Assembly (NCBI GenBank): GCA_947471745.1
Contig: CANJKZ010001018.1
Span: 1,420,001 to 1,484,000, forward strand
Length of the DNA: 64,000 nt
Direction: 5' to 3'
Origin: Closterium sp. Naga37s-1
Lineage: Eukaryota; Streptophyta; Zygnematophyceae; Desmidiales; Closteriaceae
The position numbers were made by a program, and so were the translations under genes. The first letter of the stretch is position 1. The number at the start of each line of letters is the position of its first letter. The notes under the pieces were generated by a model. The model was given only the letters and a program-made list of their open reading frames with translations. It was not told where the DNA came from and ran no database searches. Positions 19,899 through 31,333 of the stretch are shown in pieces.

Positions 19899-20827
19899 TT
19901 TCTTAAGGACCAAATCTTTACTGGGCCCACCGCTTCCCAATAGCGCACCCCATAGTGCGCCTCATGGGCGCTTCCTTGCTGCAGCCCGTCGCCCGCGCGC
20001 TACCCCACTGCAGTCCCATCCGTCCCTCCGTCCCGTCTGTCCTGCCCGTCCCGTCGCGTCGCGCCCTGTCTGTCCGGTCCCGTCGCGTCTCCCTGCCCGT
20101 CGCATCGCGCTCTGCCCGTCCCGTCGCGTCGCGCCCTACCCGTCCCGTCCCCTCGCACTCTACACCCTGCGCCCTATCGGTCGCGCCCTGCGCCTACCCA
20201 TCGCGCCCTGCGCCCTGTCCGTGAGCAACCAGCTGCCGCCCCTCCTCTCTATCTCACGGCCGCACGTGCAGCAGTGGGGGGGGGGGAGAATGTGAGTGGA
20301 AGACGAACCTGCTGGTGTGGGGAGGGGAGCTTGGAAGTGAAGGGGGGTAGTGTGAGGGGGTGGCGAGAGAGATTTTGCCGCACCAACAGCCGTCCGCCCT
20401 TCGCTCTCCCTCACTGCCGTGGTTGCAGCTGTGGGGGGGAGGGTAAGAGAGGGTGGCGGAAGTCAGCTGGGCATCTGCTGCTGCCGCCCACTGCTACCGT
20501 GGCACCTCCAACTGCAGCCCCTGCCGCCACCCACTGTTTCGTCTGTTTCGTCTGTTGTCTGCTGCCGTTGAGCGGCAGGTGCTGCCGTTGAGCCCTGCTG
20601 TGCCGCCGCACGTTGCCGTCGCACGCACCCACTCTCCAGGCGACCTGCCACCACATGCACCTTCTTCTATTGCTTGCTTCTGTCTTGGCTGAGGGGCTGT
20701 TGCAGCTGAATTTGCCACCACTGCACCGGTTGTCACTGCTCTTGCCTACTGCTACTTTACTCTGCTTGGTGTACCCATCCAGGAGGTGTCGCTGTACGAA
20801 CTCCTGCTGCAGGCAGTTATGGGGGAG

Positions 20828-21035
20828 TGTTGGAATATATATATGTAACTGCCTGTACCTGTAGTTTAGTGTAGTTATCATAAACTGTTGGTGGTGCACC
20901 ATTCTTGTTTCCTGCCTATTTGTACTGTTCGCTCCATAGTGAACCTCCTCTTTCGTTGGTGACACTTCTCTCTCGCTTCTCTCGTTCCTATAGCCATGGC
21001 TACTAAACCCACTCCTCATCATTACGTTCTTGACA
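20828..21035 (+). repeat. 3' LTR of the small LTR element
   Basis: 208 bases, matching 19677-19881. It is followed by the target duplication agccg. Confidence 0.93.
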
Positions 21036-21040
21036 AGCCG

Positions 21041-21427
21041 TGTCATCAAAATGAAAAGGTACAATGATTTGTCAGAAACCGAAATGGTGGATTGATTATT
21101 GTGGGTTGGGGTACAGTAAATTTGACATGATTCTTCATTTTTGTGACAGTAAAATTTATAAAAGCGTTATACCGTATTCAAGCACTTTGTTTTGCTGGAG
21201 CGCCATTTCCACCATCGTATCTACAACCATTGCTAGACCTGCACAAGCTAGTCAACATCGCCATGCTGATACAGTAATAGCTGTGGTGGTTAATCCCTTC
21301 CTACCGCGCCTCAGCAGCAGCTGCAGCAACTGATGTGAGAAACCAGCAAGTGGAACGCAGAAAGAAAATGTTAGATCCATGCTAGCTCACACCATCTATC
21401 CCATTTGATGCAATCAATCCCAATTTA
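21041..21427. other. Short unique stretch before the satellite
   Basis: No gene. Near 21325-21360 lies gcaactgatgtgagaaaccagcaagtgg, which resembles the tandem unit at 45397-45558 that also borders satellite. Confidence 0.4.
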
Positions 21428-22862
21428 GCGCTTCAATCCCATGCATGCCATCCACCCCATCCCATGCCAGCCACCCCATATCATGCCATCCATTTCAACT
21501 CATGCCATCCCTCCTATCTCATGCCATCATCCTATCTCATGTCATCCATCCCAACTCATACCACCCTTTTCCCCTCATGCGATCCATCCCATCTTATGCC
21601 ATCCAACCCACTCAATGTCATCCATCTTATTTCATGCCATCCCTCCTATCTCATGCCATCCATCCCATCTCATGCCATCCATCACATCTTATGCCATCAT
21701 TCCCATCTCATGCCATCCATCCTATCTCATGCCATCAATCACATCTCATGCCATCCATCCCATATCATGCCATCAGTCCCATCTCATGCCATCCATCCCA
21801 CATCATGCCATCCATCCCATCCTATCTCATGCCATCCATTGCATCTCATGCCATCATTCCCATCACATTCCATCCATCCCGTCTCATGCCATCAATCACA
21901 TCTCATGCCATCCATCCTATATCATGCCATGCATCCCATCTTATGCCATCCACCTATTTCATGCCAAACATCTCTGCTGATTCCATCAATTCCACCTCAT
22001 AAGCATTTGCTGCATCTCATGCCATACCTCCCTGTTTCCATCTCCATCTAAGGCCATCCACCTCATTGCATGCCATCCACCTCATTGCATGCCATCCATC
22101 TCATTGCATGCCATCCACCACATTGCATGCCATCCACCTCATTGCATGCCTCCACCTTATTGCATGCCATCTACCTCATTGCATGCCATCCATCTCATTG
22201 CATGCCATCCACCTCATTGCATGCCATCCACCTCACTGCATGCCATCCATCTCATTGCATGCCATCCATCTCATTGCATGCCATCCACCTCAGTGCATTC
22301 CATCATTCTCATTGCATGACATCCACCTTATTGCATGCCATCCACCTCATTGCATGCCATCCACCTCATTGCATGCCATCCACCTCATTGCATGCCATCC
22401 ACCTCATTGCATGCCATCCACCCCATTGCATGCAATCTACCTCATTGTATGCCATCCACCTCATTGCATGCCATCCATCTCATTGCATGCCATCCACCTT
22501 GCATGCCAACCACCCCTTTGTATGCCATCCACCTCATTGCATGCCATCCACCCCATTGCATGCAATCCACCTCATTGCATGCCATCCACCTCATTGCATG
22601 CCATCCATCTCATTGCATGCCATCCACCTTGCATGCCATCCACCCCTTTGTATGCCATCCACCTCATTGCATGCCATCCACCTAATTGCATGCCATCCAC
22701 CTCATTGCATGCCATCCATCTCATTGCATGCCATCAACCTCATTGCATGCCATCCACCTGATTGCATGCCATCCATCTCATTGCATGCCATCCATCTCAT
22801 TGCATGCCATCCACCTCATTGCATGCCATCCATCTCATTTTATGCCATCCACCTCATTGCAT
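21428..22862 (+). repeat. 19-bp satellite array, forward orientation (CATGCCATCC)
   Basis: The unit is about 19 bases. The first block (to about 22050) follows ctcatgccatccatcccat; the second (22050-22862) is a more uniform variant cattgcatgccatccacct. Because 19 is not a multiple of 3, the repeat cycles through all frames and keeps long open frames that code HAIHPISCHPSHLMP-type text. These are not genes. Confidence 0.95.
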
Positions 22863-24955
22863 TATAATACAGAATGGATGGCATGAGATGGGATGGAAGT
22901 TTTTAGATGGTGTAGATGGTATGTAGTGAGATGGATGCCATAAGATGGGGTAGATGGCAATAGGTGGGCTAGATGCCATGAGCTGGGAAAACTGTTGTGA
23001 GACTGGTGGATGGCATGATATGGGATGGATGGCATGAAAGAAGATGGATGTCATGAGATACAATAAATTGCATGCGATAGTCTGGGAGCTATGATACGAG
23101 TTCACATGAGATGAGACATTGCATGCTTAAAATTGCCTACAAAATCTTCATAGTTAGAGGGAACAGCAAAAAATATAATGACTTTATGCCTTTTCGGTTG
23201 CTGAATTTCTTGTGAAGCTATATGCTGACCTGTATTTTTGGTTAGGTCAATATTATACAACCATAAAAACAGAGAGGATTTGTATGAGATCGGATGCATG
23301 GCATGAGATGGAATGGATGGCATGAGATGGGATGGATGACATGATGATACAGAATGGATGGCATGAGATAGAATGGCATAAGATCGTACGTTTTATCGTG
23401 ACCCAGAATAGGTTCCATGAGAGGTAATAAAATGGTTGGCATGAAATAGAATGGATTGCATGAGTTGAAATGAATGGCATGACATTGGATAGATAAAATG
23501 AAATGGGTTAGATGAAATTAATTGGGATGGATTGAATGTGATGGGATAGGATGGATGTCATCAGATGGGTTGGTTGGCAAGGGGTATGAGGTGGGATGGA
23601 TGGGATGAGATGGGAAGATGGCAAGCAATTGGGTGGATGACGTCAAATTGGACGGATTGCATAAATTGGATGGATGTCACGGAATGTTGGTTAGATGTTA
23701 TGAGATCGGATGGATGGCATGAGGTGGGATGGATAGCATGCGATGGGATGACTGGAGTAAGTGATGGATGGCATGCTATGGAATGGATGGGATGAGATGG
23801 GTTGGTGATGGCATGAGATAGGGCGGATGGCCTGAAATGGGTTGGATGGCTTAGAATGGTTTGGGTGATATGGGGTGGGACGGATGGCATTATAGCAGGA
23901 GATGGGTGGATGGCATGAGATGGTATGGTTGGCATTAGATGGGATGGGTTCAAAGACATACGATGGAAAAATATGAAATGGTTCACAAAAGTAAATTGGA
24001 TGGGAATGAGATGGAATAGATGGCATGAGATGGGATGGATGACACCAATGGGCTAAATAGCAGGCAATAAGATCAATGGCAAGAGAAGTTGTGAAAATAT
24101 TAAGGCGGGATAGATTTCATGAGACGTAGTGGAATGGTTGGCATGAACTAGAATGAATGGCACGATGTGGGATGGATGGCATGAGATTGGATCAATTGCA
24201 TAGCATTGGATTGTATAAGATGGCATGGATGGGATGAGATGGGATGGGTGCCATGAGGTGGAAATGTTGGAACCTAATTGTATGGAGGCAATGAGATGGG
24301 ATGGTTGGCAAGAGATGTGCAACATGGCATTAAATAGGATGGATGGCATAAGATGGGATGGTATTGGGGGCATAAGACAGGATGGATTGCATGAGATGGG
24401 ATTGATGGCATGAGGTGGGATGCATGGCACAAGATGGAATGGATGGCATGAGATGGGATGGATGGTTTGATATGGGATTGATGGGTCTATGGAATGAAAT
24501 GAGATGGGATGGGTGGGATTGATGACATGAGATGGGATGGATGGCATGGTATCAAATGGATTTGCAATAAAGTGGTTGGTTGGGATGTGATGTTAAAGAT
24601 GGGATGTGATGGGGATGGATGGCATGTGATGGGATGGATGGCTTGAGATGTGATGGGTGGTATGATATGAAATGTTTAGTAGGTGATGGGATGGGTTTGC
24701 ATGGAATGGGCTGGGTAGCATAAGATGGGAGGGATGAGATGTGATAGGATGGGTGGCAGATGGATGACATTAAATGGGATGGATGGCATGTGAGGGGCCA
24801 GATTTGTACGAAAGGGGATGGATGGCATCAGATGGGGTTCATGGCATGAGATCGGATGGATGGCACGAGATGGGATGGATGGCATGAGATGGGATGGAAG
24901 GCCTGAGATGGGATGGATATGCAATGGATAGCATGTAAGGGGCCGGATTGTATGA
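22863..24955 (-). repeat. 19-bp satellite array, reverse orientation (GGATGGCATG)
   Basis: The same unit in the opposite direction (ggatggcatgagatgg), more diverged than the forward block. The change of direction occurs at about 22863 within a few bases. A 180-base island without the repeat lies at about 23105-23285. The right end cuts into the gypsy element near 24955. Confidence 0.93.
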
Positions 24956-25483
24956 GTTTTGCACTGGCATGTGTGGCAGCTGCGTACGTAGGATCGGACA
25001 TCTCGAGAGAGCTTGGGCCAGAAGAAGTTGGAAGAGATGGCAGCAAGCGTTTTGTCCACTCCGAAGTGCCCATTCTGGTCATGATGCTCGCGTAGCAGGA
25101 GGTGACGAAGCTTGCGCTCTGCGGGGACGCAGATGACTTGGGAATCTGCCTTATACCAAAAGGGGGATTCGTAGAAGACAGATTTATCATCAGCAGCAGA
25201 GTAGAGATAGAAACGGTCACGACGATACCCTTTGGTGAACTTCTTGATGAAACTTTCGTCCCATGTGACGCTTCCGATGGTGGTGAGCTGAGGTTGAGGA
25301 GGCCGGGTCAAGGAATCAGCAGGGTTGAGGCGGCCAGCGCGGTACTCGATTTTCAGCTCCGGTACGTACTGTTCCAGGTACTCCATCCATCGGGCCTGCC
25401 TCGGGGTGAGATGGGGCTGCGTCTTCAGGTATTGCAGGGTGCAGTGATCGGTAAGAACAGTGACGGGCTGCATGTGAACATAG
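24956..25483 (-). pseudogene. gypsy-1 RNase H end and integrase zinc domain (truncated)
   Basis: It reads TVLTDHCTLQYLKTQ and the RNase H end ADSLTRPP, then the H-H-C-C zinc domain (HHDQNGHFG ... CHTCQC) of the integrase. The frame then runs into satellite text (PSHLMPSIP), so the DDE core is missing. Joined across the TRIM it continues the chain that ends KKWRCYV at 26959. Confidence 0.88.
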
Positions 25484-25608
25484 TGTCAGAATATTATGCT
25501 CTAGCCTGTAGTGGGGTGCTCTATAGCGAGTACAACTCTTCTAGGGTTTTGCTATTTGTATCCCCATTCTTGCTAGTGCAATCCTTTTCTTTCTTCTAAA
25601 CTTTAACA
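25484..25608 (+). repeat. 5' LTR of the copia-A-like TRIM
   Basis: TGTCAGAATATTATGC ... CTTTAACA. It shares the cctgtagtggggtg and tagggttt blocks with copia-A LTRs. Confidence 0.92.
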
Positions 25609-25624
25609 TGCTATCAGAGCAGGT
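25609..25624 (+). promoter_or_regulatory. Primer-binding site of the TRIM
   Basis: TGCTATCAGAGCAGGT follows the LTR directly and matches the iMet-type PBS TGGTATCAGAGC at eleven of twelve bases. Confidence 0.8.
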
Positions 25625-25734
25625 CGATCCCCTTGGATCGATCCTGTGGGTGGGCTCACCACCTTGTTGCTTCCGCTGCAACTGCTACTGCTACTCTCTG
25701 TGCCGCACGCCCCGTGGCGTGCGGCAGTTTTTCT

Positions 25735-26125
25735 TCCCGCCGTGCGCCCCGAGGCGCGCGGCGGTTTTCTGCCCGCCGTGCGCCCCGAGGCGCGCGGCGG
25801 TTTTCTGCCCGCCGTGCGCCCCGAGGCGCGCGACGGGTTTCTGCCCCGTCACTCGCCGCGTCGCCCCCGGGAGGCGCTGCGACGGGCGACGGGGACCCGT
25901 CGCGCCGCCCAGGGGAGCCGCGCGCGGCCCCTGCTGCCCCGTCGCGCGGCCCTGCTGCCCCGTCGCGCTGCCCAGGGGAGCCGCGCGCGGCCCCTGCTGC
26001 CCCGTCGCGCGGCCCTGCTGCCCCGTCGCGCTGCCCAGGGGAGCCGTGCGCGGCCCCTGCTGCCCCGTCCCGGACCTGCCCCGGCCCCGACCTGCCCCGG
26101 CCCCGACCTGCCCCGGCCCAACTCC
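25735..26125 (+). repeat. GC-rich leader with tandem repeats in the TRIM
   Basis: A 36-base unit (gtgcgccccgaggcgcgcgg...) occurs three times at 25740-25850, then a 63-base unit (cccaggggagccgcgcgcgg...) a bit over two times at 25910-26060. A short ccccggccccgacctg repeat follows. The open frames in it are products of base composition. Confidence 0.85.
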
Positions 26126-26833
26126 CGTCGCCCGTCGCGGCGCCCTGGGGGGGCCGGTCTACAGGGGGCCGCGCGTTGCCCCCCCCCCCCCTACCTCCCT
26201 ACCCTGTTTTTAGGGTTTGGGGGGTGGCGGTTGGGGGGTGGCGGTTGGGGGGTGGCGGGTGTGTGGCGTCGCCTGCTCCTCCTCCTCCTTCGTCTCCCAC
26301 TGCTGCAGCTATCGCTGAGGGGGGTGGATGTGTGGGAGTGTACGGAGTGGTGCTAGGGGGGTGGAGTGTGAGTAGAGCTAGGGTTTGAACAGGGGGTGTG
26401 TGAAATGGGGGTGGGACAGTTGGGGGAGGTTGAATGGAGGCGGTCGTCGTGTCGTCAGCAGCAGCAGCAGTCCGGAGGCTACAATCTCCGGTAGTCGCCA
26501 GTCGCCCGTGGGTCCGTTGCTCGTCTGCCGCTACTTTTAGCCGCGGGGCCAGTTACCCCAGTACTCCGGAGCGCTGTTCCGGTAGCCACTGAGCCAGCAG
26601 CTCGTCTGTGTGTCTGCAGCGTCAGCAGTCGCCTCCCATCTTCTCTCCCCCACAGTCTCTCCTCCTCCTCACTTGCCCTCTGTGATAGCCTCTAGCTTTA
26701 CTTATATTTGTTAACTATAAAACTGCTACCTCTTGTACTTGTGCTCAGAATGTGTGGTGACATTGTGATCCACCCTGAGCTTGTTTTCTTTTGCTTGCTC
26801 TGCTGATTACACCCCACTTTGGCTATGGGGGTG

Positions 26834-26958
26834 TGTCAGAATATTATGCTCTAGCCTGTAGTGGGGTGCTCTATAGCGAGTACAACTCTTCTAGGGTTTT
26901 GCTATTTGTATCCCCATTCTTGCTAGTGCAATCCTCTTCTTTCTTCTAAACTTTTACA
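26834..26958 (+). repeat. 3' LTR of the copia-A-like TRIM
   Basis: 125 bases, near-identical to 25484-25608, preceded by the purine run atgggggtg and followed by catag. Confidence 0.92.
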
Positions 26959-28846
26959 CATAGCAGCGCCACTTCTTGATTGCATGGACGATGGCCAGCG
27001 CCTCGCGATCGTGAGTAGCATAGTTGCACTCGGCAGGTTTCAGTTTCCGGGACTCGAAGGCGATAGGCTGAAGGCCATGCCCTTGATCTTGACAGAGAAT
27101 TGCACCCGTTGCAACCTGAGACGCATCTGTCCATATCACGTAGGGTAGGGAGGGGTTGGGTAGGGCTAGCGTAGGAGAAGAGGTTAGTGCACACTTGAGA
27201 GCATTGAAGGCAGTTTGCTGGTCAGAGTCCCAATGGAATGGTTCAGTTTTGCGAAGAAGGTTGGATAGGGGAGAGGTGATGGCAGCAAAGTGTCGAATGA
27301 ACTTGCGGTAGTAGTTGGCAAGACCAAGGAAGGCTTGCACTTCCTTGATAGAGGTTGGCTCCTTCCATTCCCTGATGGCGTTGACTTTGGAAGGGTCCAT
27401 AGCAAGCTGGTTGTGTGAGATGATGTGGCCCAAGAAAGGAATCGAGGGCTTGGCAAACTCACACTTGCTCTGTTTGGCGAAGAGACGATGCTCACAAAGC
27501 AGTGTGAAGACTTGCCTTATATGCTCGACGTGTTCCTTCAAGGATTTGCTATAAATCAGAATGTCATCGATGAAGATGATGACAAACCGGTCCAAGAAAT
27601 CCCGAAAGACACTGTGCATCAAGGACATGAAGGTGGCAGGGGCATTCGTTAGTCCGAAAGGAAGCACGAGAAACTCGAAATGCCCATACCGTGTTCGAAA
27701 GGCGGTTTTCTCGATGTCTTCGTCAGCGACACGCACTTGATGGTAACCGCTTCGTAGGTCCAGCTTGCTGAAAATTGTGGCCTCACCAAGTTGATCAAAG
27801 AGTTCTTCCACTCGAGGTAGCGGGTAGCGATTCTTGACGGTGATTTTGTTGAGCGCACGGCAGTCAACGCACATGCGCATGCTGCCATCTTTCTTTTTGA
27901 CGAAGAGAATCGGTGCTGCATAGGGAGAGGAGCTGACGCGGATGAAGCCCTTCTCAAGAAGCTCCTCCAACTGCTTCTGAACTTCTTTCAGCTCGGCAGC
28001 GCTCATCCGGTACGTAGCGCGAACGGTAGGTTCAGCACCGGGTTGTAAGATGATGCGGTGATCAATGGCACGCTTTGGAGGGAGTGAAGAGGGAAGATCA
28101 GCAGGGAAGATGTCTTTGAACTCATTGACAACCTGTTGAATTTCAGAAGGGATTTCAGCAGCCTTGGGAGGGGAAGGAAGAATAGGAGTTTCTGAAATTT
28201 TATTCAAAAAACAGAGGAAGAATTGAGAGTTTGGGTCATTGAGAGATTTTTTCAGCTGCCGTTTCGAGAGGATGTTGCAGCAAGTAGAGGTAGAGGAGGA
28301 GGAGGAGAAGGTAGGTAAGGTGATATCTCTTCCAGAGTGAGAGATGGTGACGGTTCCAAGAGTCCAATCAATCTTGGGGTTTTTTAAGGAAAGCCAGTCA
28401 CGTCCAAGAATCACTTCATGGTCTCCGAGAGATGCTTGCTGAAACTGAATCTTGTCTCTGTAAGGTCCGATTGTACATGAAACAGGGAATGGTACTTGTC
28501 CACATGAAATCGAGGTTCCGTTCGCCATCAACACTGTTTGAGGTATGGAATCAGATTGAGTTGGAAGAGAAAGCTTGGAGAGTAGAGAGGAGGAGATGAA
28601 GTTAGAAGAAGCACCACTGTCAACTAGAGCTTTCACTCTCTGACCACGAATCAGCATGGAAAGGAGAAGGGGTTCAGAGGGGTTACGACTTTCAAGGGAA
28701 GAGATGGTGGGGCAGGCATAGTCACCAGAAAGTTGCCCCGAGTTTACTGGCGACTTGAGTTTCCCGGCGTTGGAAGGATGGGAGGCTGATTGGTGCGTTG
28801 GCGGCAGACCTTCCACACGTGCCCTTTCTTGCCGCACTTGTAGCAC
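26959..28846 (-). CDS. gypsy-1 protease, reverse transcriptase, RNase H (interrupted by the TRIM)
   Basis: It would make the enzymes that mature the capsid and copy the RNA. Near residue 75 is the aspartic protease site [12 protein letters not shown]. The RT follows: [45 protein letters not shown] and the FIDDILIYS box. The RNase H start is [17 protein letters not shown]. The frame ends KKWRCYV only because the TRIM brings a stop; the chain continues at 25483. It overlaps gag by about 100 bases in another frame, so frameshifting or a mutation is needed to join gag and pol. Confidence 0.92.
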
Positions 28847-29658
28847 ACGATGGCTGGCCTCGGGTTTCTCTTTCTCTTCTCCATCAGGTCCAGGTCCATA
28901 GGAGCAGATTCTTGAAGATTGGAGTCAGTTGGAGTAGAGGGCTGGTAGGAGGGAGCAAACGGGAGGAACGGGCTACGAGGAAAGCGAGGCTTGTTGTATG
29001 CGTAATGGACAGAATCATACCGTTCAGCCACGCGTATCATTTCCTCGAGCGTAGAGCAGTCCCTCAGCTCGACCTCCATGCGCACGTTTGTTTTCAGCCC
29101 GCGCTTGAAACGATCCATCCGCTCAGCATCGGAAAGGTCCGGGATCTCTTGAGCGATGTCACGGAAGCGAGAAGCGTAATCTTGAACAGATTTGAGTTGC
29201 TTCAGAGCAGCCAAGGCGTCTCGTGCTCTGATGTTCGGGTTCACCGGTTGGAAGGTTGCAGTGAAGATCAGCTTGAATTGATCCCATGATTGGATGGTCG
29301 CATGCACGGATTGCCACCAGGTGATTGCAGATCCACGAAGAAGGGTGCCGGTGAAAGCAGTCCACTCGGCAGGTAGTATGTGACTCAGGAGCAGGAATTG
29401 CTCAACAAGAAAGAGCCAACGGCTCACGACTGGTTGGTTTCTCCCGGGAAAGAAAAAATCAGGAAGGGCGGGTCTAGCGCGCTGATTTCCGTCTGGCGGT
29501 GCAGCAGGGCTCGAGTTTGCTGCCGCCACTCCAGCTGCAGCTACACTAGCTTGCATCTCTGCTTGCAAGCTCTCTCTAACTTCAGCAACAATTTGGGCAC
29601 GGTACGTTTGCAAGTAGGTGGCCCATTCATCACAAGAAGGTACCTTACTAGTCGTCAT
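28744..29658 (-). CDS. gypsy-1 gag
   Basis: It codes the capsid protein that packages the element RNA. Visible are a helical N-terminal part, the retrotransposon gag core ([44 protein letters not shown]) and one zinc knuckle, [15 protein letters not shown] start at the ATG on 29658-29656 (MTTSKVP), since a further upstream Met would overlap the primer-binding site. Confidence 0.88.
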   Translation of the reverse strand: MTTSKVPSCDEWATYLQTYRAQIVAEVRESLQAEMQASVAAAGVAAANSSPAAPPDGNQRARPALPDFFFPGRNQPVVSRWLFLVEQFLLLSHILPAEWTAFTGTLLRGSAITWWQSVHATIQSWDQFKLIFTATFQPVNPNIRARDALAALKQLKSVQDYASRFRDIAQEIPDLSDAERMDRFKRGLKTNVRMEVELRDCSTLEEMIRVAERYDSVHYAYNKPRFPRSPFLPFAPSYQPSTPTDSNLQESAPMDLDLMEKRKRNPRPAIVCYKCGKKGHVWKVCRQRTNQPPILPTPGNSSRQ

Positions 29659-29690
29659 GACGCTGTTCACAAGAAAAGGAGGATCGAAGA

Positions 29691-29704
29691 TAGCTCGGAT
29701 ACCA
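29691..29704 (-). promoter_or_regulatory. Primer-binding site of gypsy-1
   Basis: On the minus strand TGGTATCCGAGCTA, close to the iMet-type PBS TGGTATCAGAGC. It lies two bases after a possible LTR end TTTCA. Confidence 0.65.
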
Positions 29705-29706
29705 AA

Positions 29707-30249
29707 TGAAACAGCCACTAAGCTGTTTTGCCAGAGTAGTAGTAGTAGGAAGTGCTCTTAGGGGAATTTCAGAAAGATAGTAGCAAGATAGCTTTACAAG
29801 AGATCATATGATGGCTTACATTTCAGAGATATATCCTAATATACTAGGATACTAGCAAGGGCGCCTCGAGCAGGTCGCTCAGGTCGCCTATCATCTTTCT
29901 AGAGCTAAGGACAGCAAGGCATAGTCATTATGATTATGTACAAGACATACTAGCCTTGTTGTCATATCCTAGAACCAATAAGCATAGCCTAGGAATTCAC
30001 TAAGGTAATGGGCAGAGATTATTTGTCTTGTTGTCGTCCATGGTGTCGTTGATAATGATGACCACGAGCTCTGTTGGAAGTAGCCATGGATGTAGGAAAG
30101 TATGCTTGCTTGTGCTGTCAAATACTTTGCTGCGCTGTTGGAGTTCTCTGCCCAGTTGTGTCCAGCACTAGTAGTATGCTCTCTGGAGTTGTTCCCACGG
30201 TTGGAAACTCAGAATTACGAGCCGCACAATTCAATGTTGGATTCCAACA
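29707..30249 (-). repeat. Probable 5' LTR of gypsy-1 (limits inferred)
   Basis: Read on the minus strand it would start TGTTGGAATCC at 30249 and end GTTTCA at 29707, giving 543 bases. The start lies in a 14-bp palindrome (30228-30241 / 30243-30256). No second LTR exists in the window to prove the limits. Confidence 0.4.
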
Positions 30250-31330
30250 TTGAATTCCCGAAATGTACTTAGGGTGTGTTCCGAATTCTGGTTCGGATCA
30301 CAAGGAGCTGAGTTGGCGAAATCGAGGATGACAAGATCGCCTTCGTCTTGTTACAATCACGGGCAGTGAGGTACGCCCACGAAAGTCGCGGCTCCCAATC
30401 ACTTCACTACACGTGAATGGCGAGGATCCGAACTGGATTGTATCCATGCATTCATCATTTGCGTGTTCGCCCAACCCCACAAAGGCTTGTGATTTTCCGG
30501 AAGCTCCTATGTGGTTTTCTTCAGACTACTTCCTTACAAAACCCTACGGCGACCAGATTTTGAGTTTGCCTTTTCACCATGCTAAACCGAAGGCCGGTAA
30601 TGACGGACACTTACATATTGTCTTTCCCTGCCATATCAGAGGCCTGGCCTGAGCGGCAGAAGCGGTAGAAGAACCGTTGTCGTACGCTTGGAGCGGCGCG
30701 AACGATGTGGCAGACGCGCCGTAGGCAGAGCAGACAGTCGCACCTGCAGGCAGGCAGGGCAGGCGGCGGCAGCACGACTTGAGACGTGACGTGGATCACG
30801 AGAGTTCAAAGACCGTCACGCAACAGCCTCTGGGTTATCCGACCGAAATTGTAGTAACCAACAGTCAGTGACCTCAGGTCATGCCATGAAAGTCCTCAGC
30901 AGCACCCTAAACCCTAACGTTTTAACAGGGCTTTGCTTACAGAGGAGAAGGCGGCAGAGCAGAGATGATGTGCGGCGGTCCATGCTGATCGCAATGCTTC
31001 GGCGGCTTGGCTTCTGGCAGTACAACTTTAGCGAGTGACAGGCATTTGCGGAAAGTTCGGTTTTTCCATTTGAAGTTCCCGGATTTGCGAACCCCGCGCG
31101 CTCCGATGGGAAATGTCCGTACCAACTACACGCCAAATCGCCTGCCTAGTCTCGCAGAGCGTTATATGACGACAGCCATAACGACAAATAACCTATTGCT
31201 GCTTTTTATACAGTGTTTTACAGCTGTACAAAGCCGCGTGGAAAGCGTAAGAAGCCATTGGGATTCACGAGCCATGATCATCCCGACCCATTATCCACAG
31301 GCACGCCATTGAAACTGTGTTGGGGCGGGC
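30250..31330. other. Non-coding stretch
   Basis: No gene or repeat is supported. A telomere-like accctaaaccctaacg is present near 30903, too short to mean more than chance. Confidence 0.4.
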
Positions 31331-31333
31331 TAA

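Larger units (their letters stand above)
19677..21035 (+). mobile_element. Coding-poor LTR retrotransposon, TRIM/LARD type (1359 bp), with TSD agccg
   Basis: Two near-identical direct repeats (19677-19881 and 20828-21035) flank about 950 bp with no gag or pol. Directly after the left LTR is a primer-binding site; directly before the right LTR is a purine run atgggggag. The 5-base target duplication agccg lies at 19672-19676 and 21036-21040. The LTRs start TGTTGG and end TTGACA. The interior begins with a GC-rich (cgtcgcg ccctg) leader. It must depend on proteins of another element. Confidence 0.93.
25484..26958 (+). mobile_element. Non-autonomous LTR element (TRIM) related to copia-A, 1475 bp, TSD catag
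   Basis: LTRs of equal length (125 bp) at 25484-25608 and 26834-26958 differ at only about three positions. The target duplication catag is at 25479-25483 and 26959-26963, inside the gypsy-1 pol. The interior lacks gag and pol. The region before the right LTR (ttgtgctcagaatgtgtggtgacattgtgatccaccctgagcttg ... tatgggggtg) matches the 3' UTR of copia-A (3985-4089 and 55570-55675), and the LTR has the same block structure. It is best read as a deletion derivative mobilised by copia-A proteins. Confidence 0.93.
24956..30249 (-). mobile_element. Ty3/gypsy retrotransposon (gypsy-1), 3' end lost to satellite, interrupted by a TRIM
   Basis: Read on the minus strand: a likely 5' LTR (30249-29707), PBS (29704-29691), gag, protease, RT, RNase H and the start of integrase. 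Order RT-RNase H-integrase and motifs are gypsy. A small LTR element (25484-26958) with TSD catag splits the RNase H. The integrase breaks off just after its zinc-binding region, where the satellite begins. No 3' LTR exists, so the copy is dead. Confidence 0.9.

Noticed and set aside
21441-22886. Long frames coding HAIHPISCHPSHLMP-type text in three frames
   Set aside because: A 19-base repeat without stop codons keeps all frames open; no start, codon bias or family.
21428-24955. Regular short repeats as a possible CRISPR array
   Set aside because: Units follow each other without unique spacers, vary in sequence, and the context is eukaryotic.
25633-26388. 251-residue Pro/Ala/Arg frame inside the TRIM
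   Set aside because: The tandem GC repeats explain it; there is no gag or pol similarity.
30895-30920. Telomere-like accctaaaccctaacg
   Set aside because: Only two units; no array.
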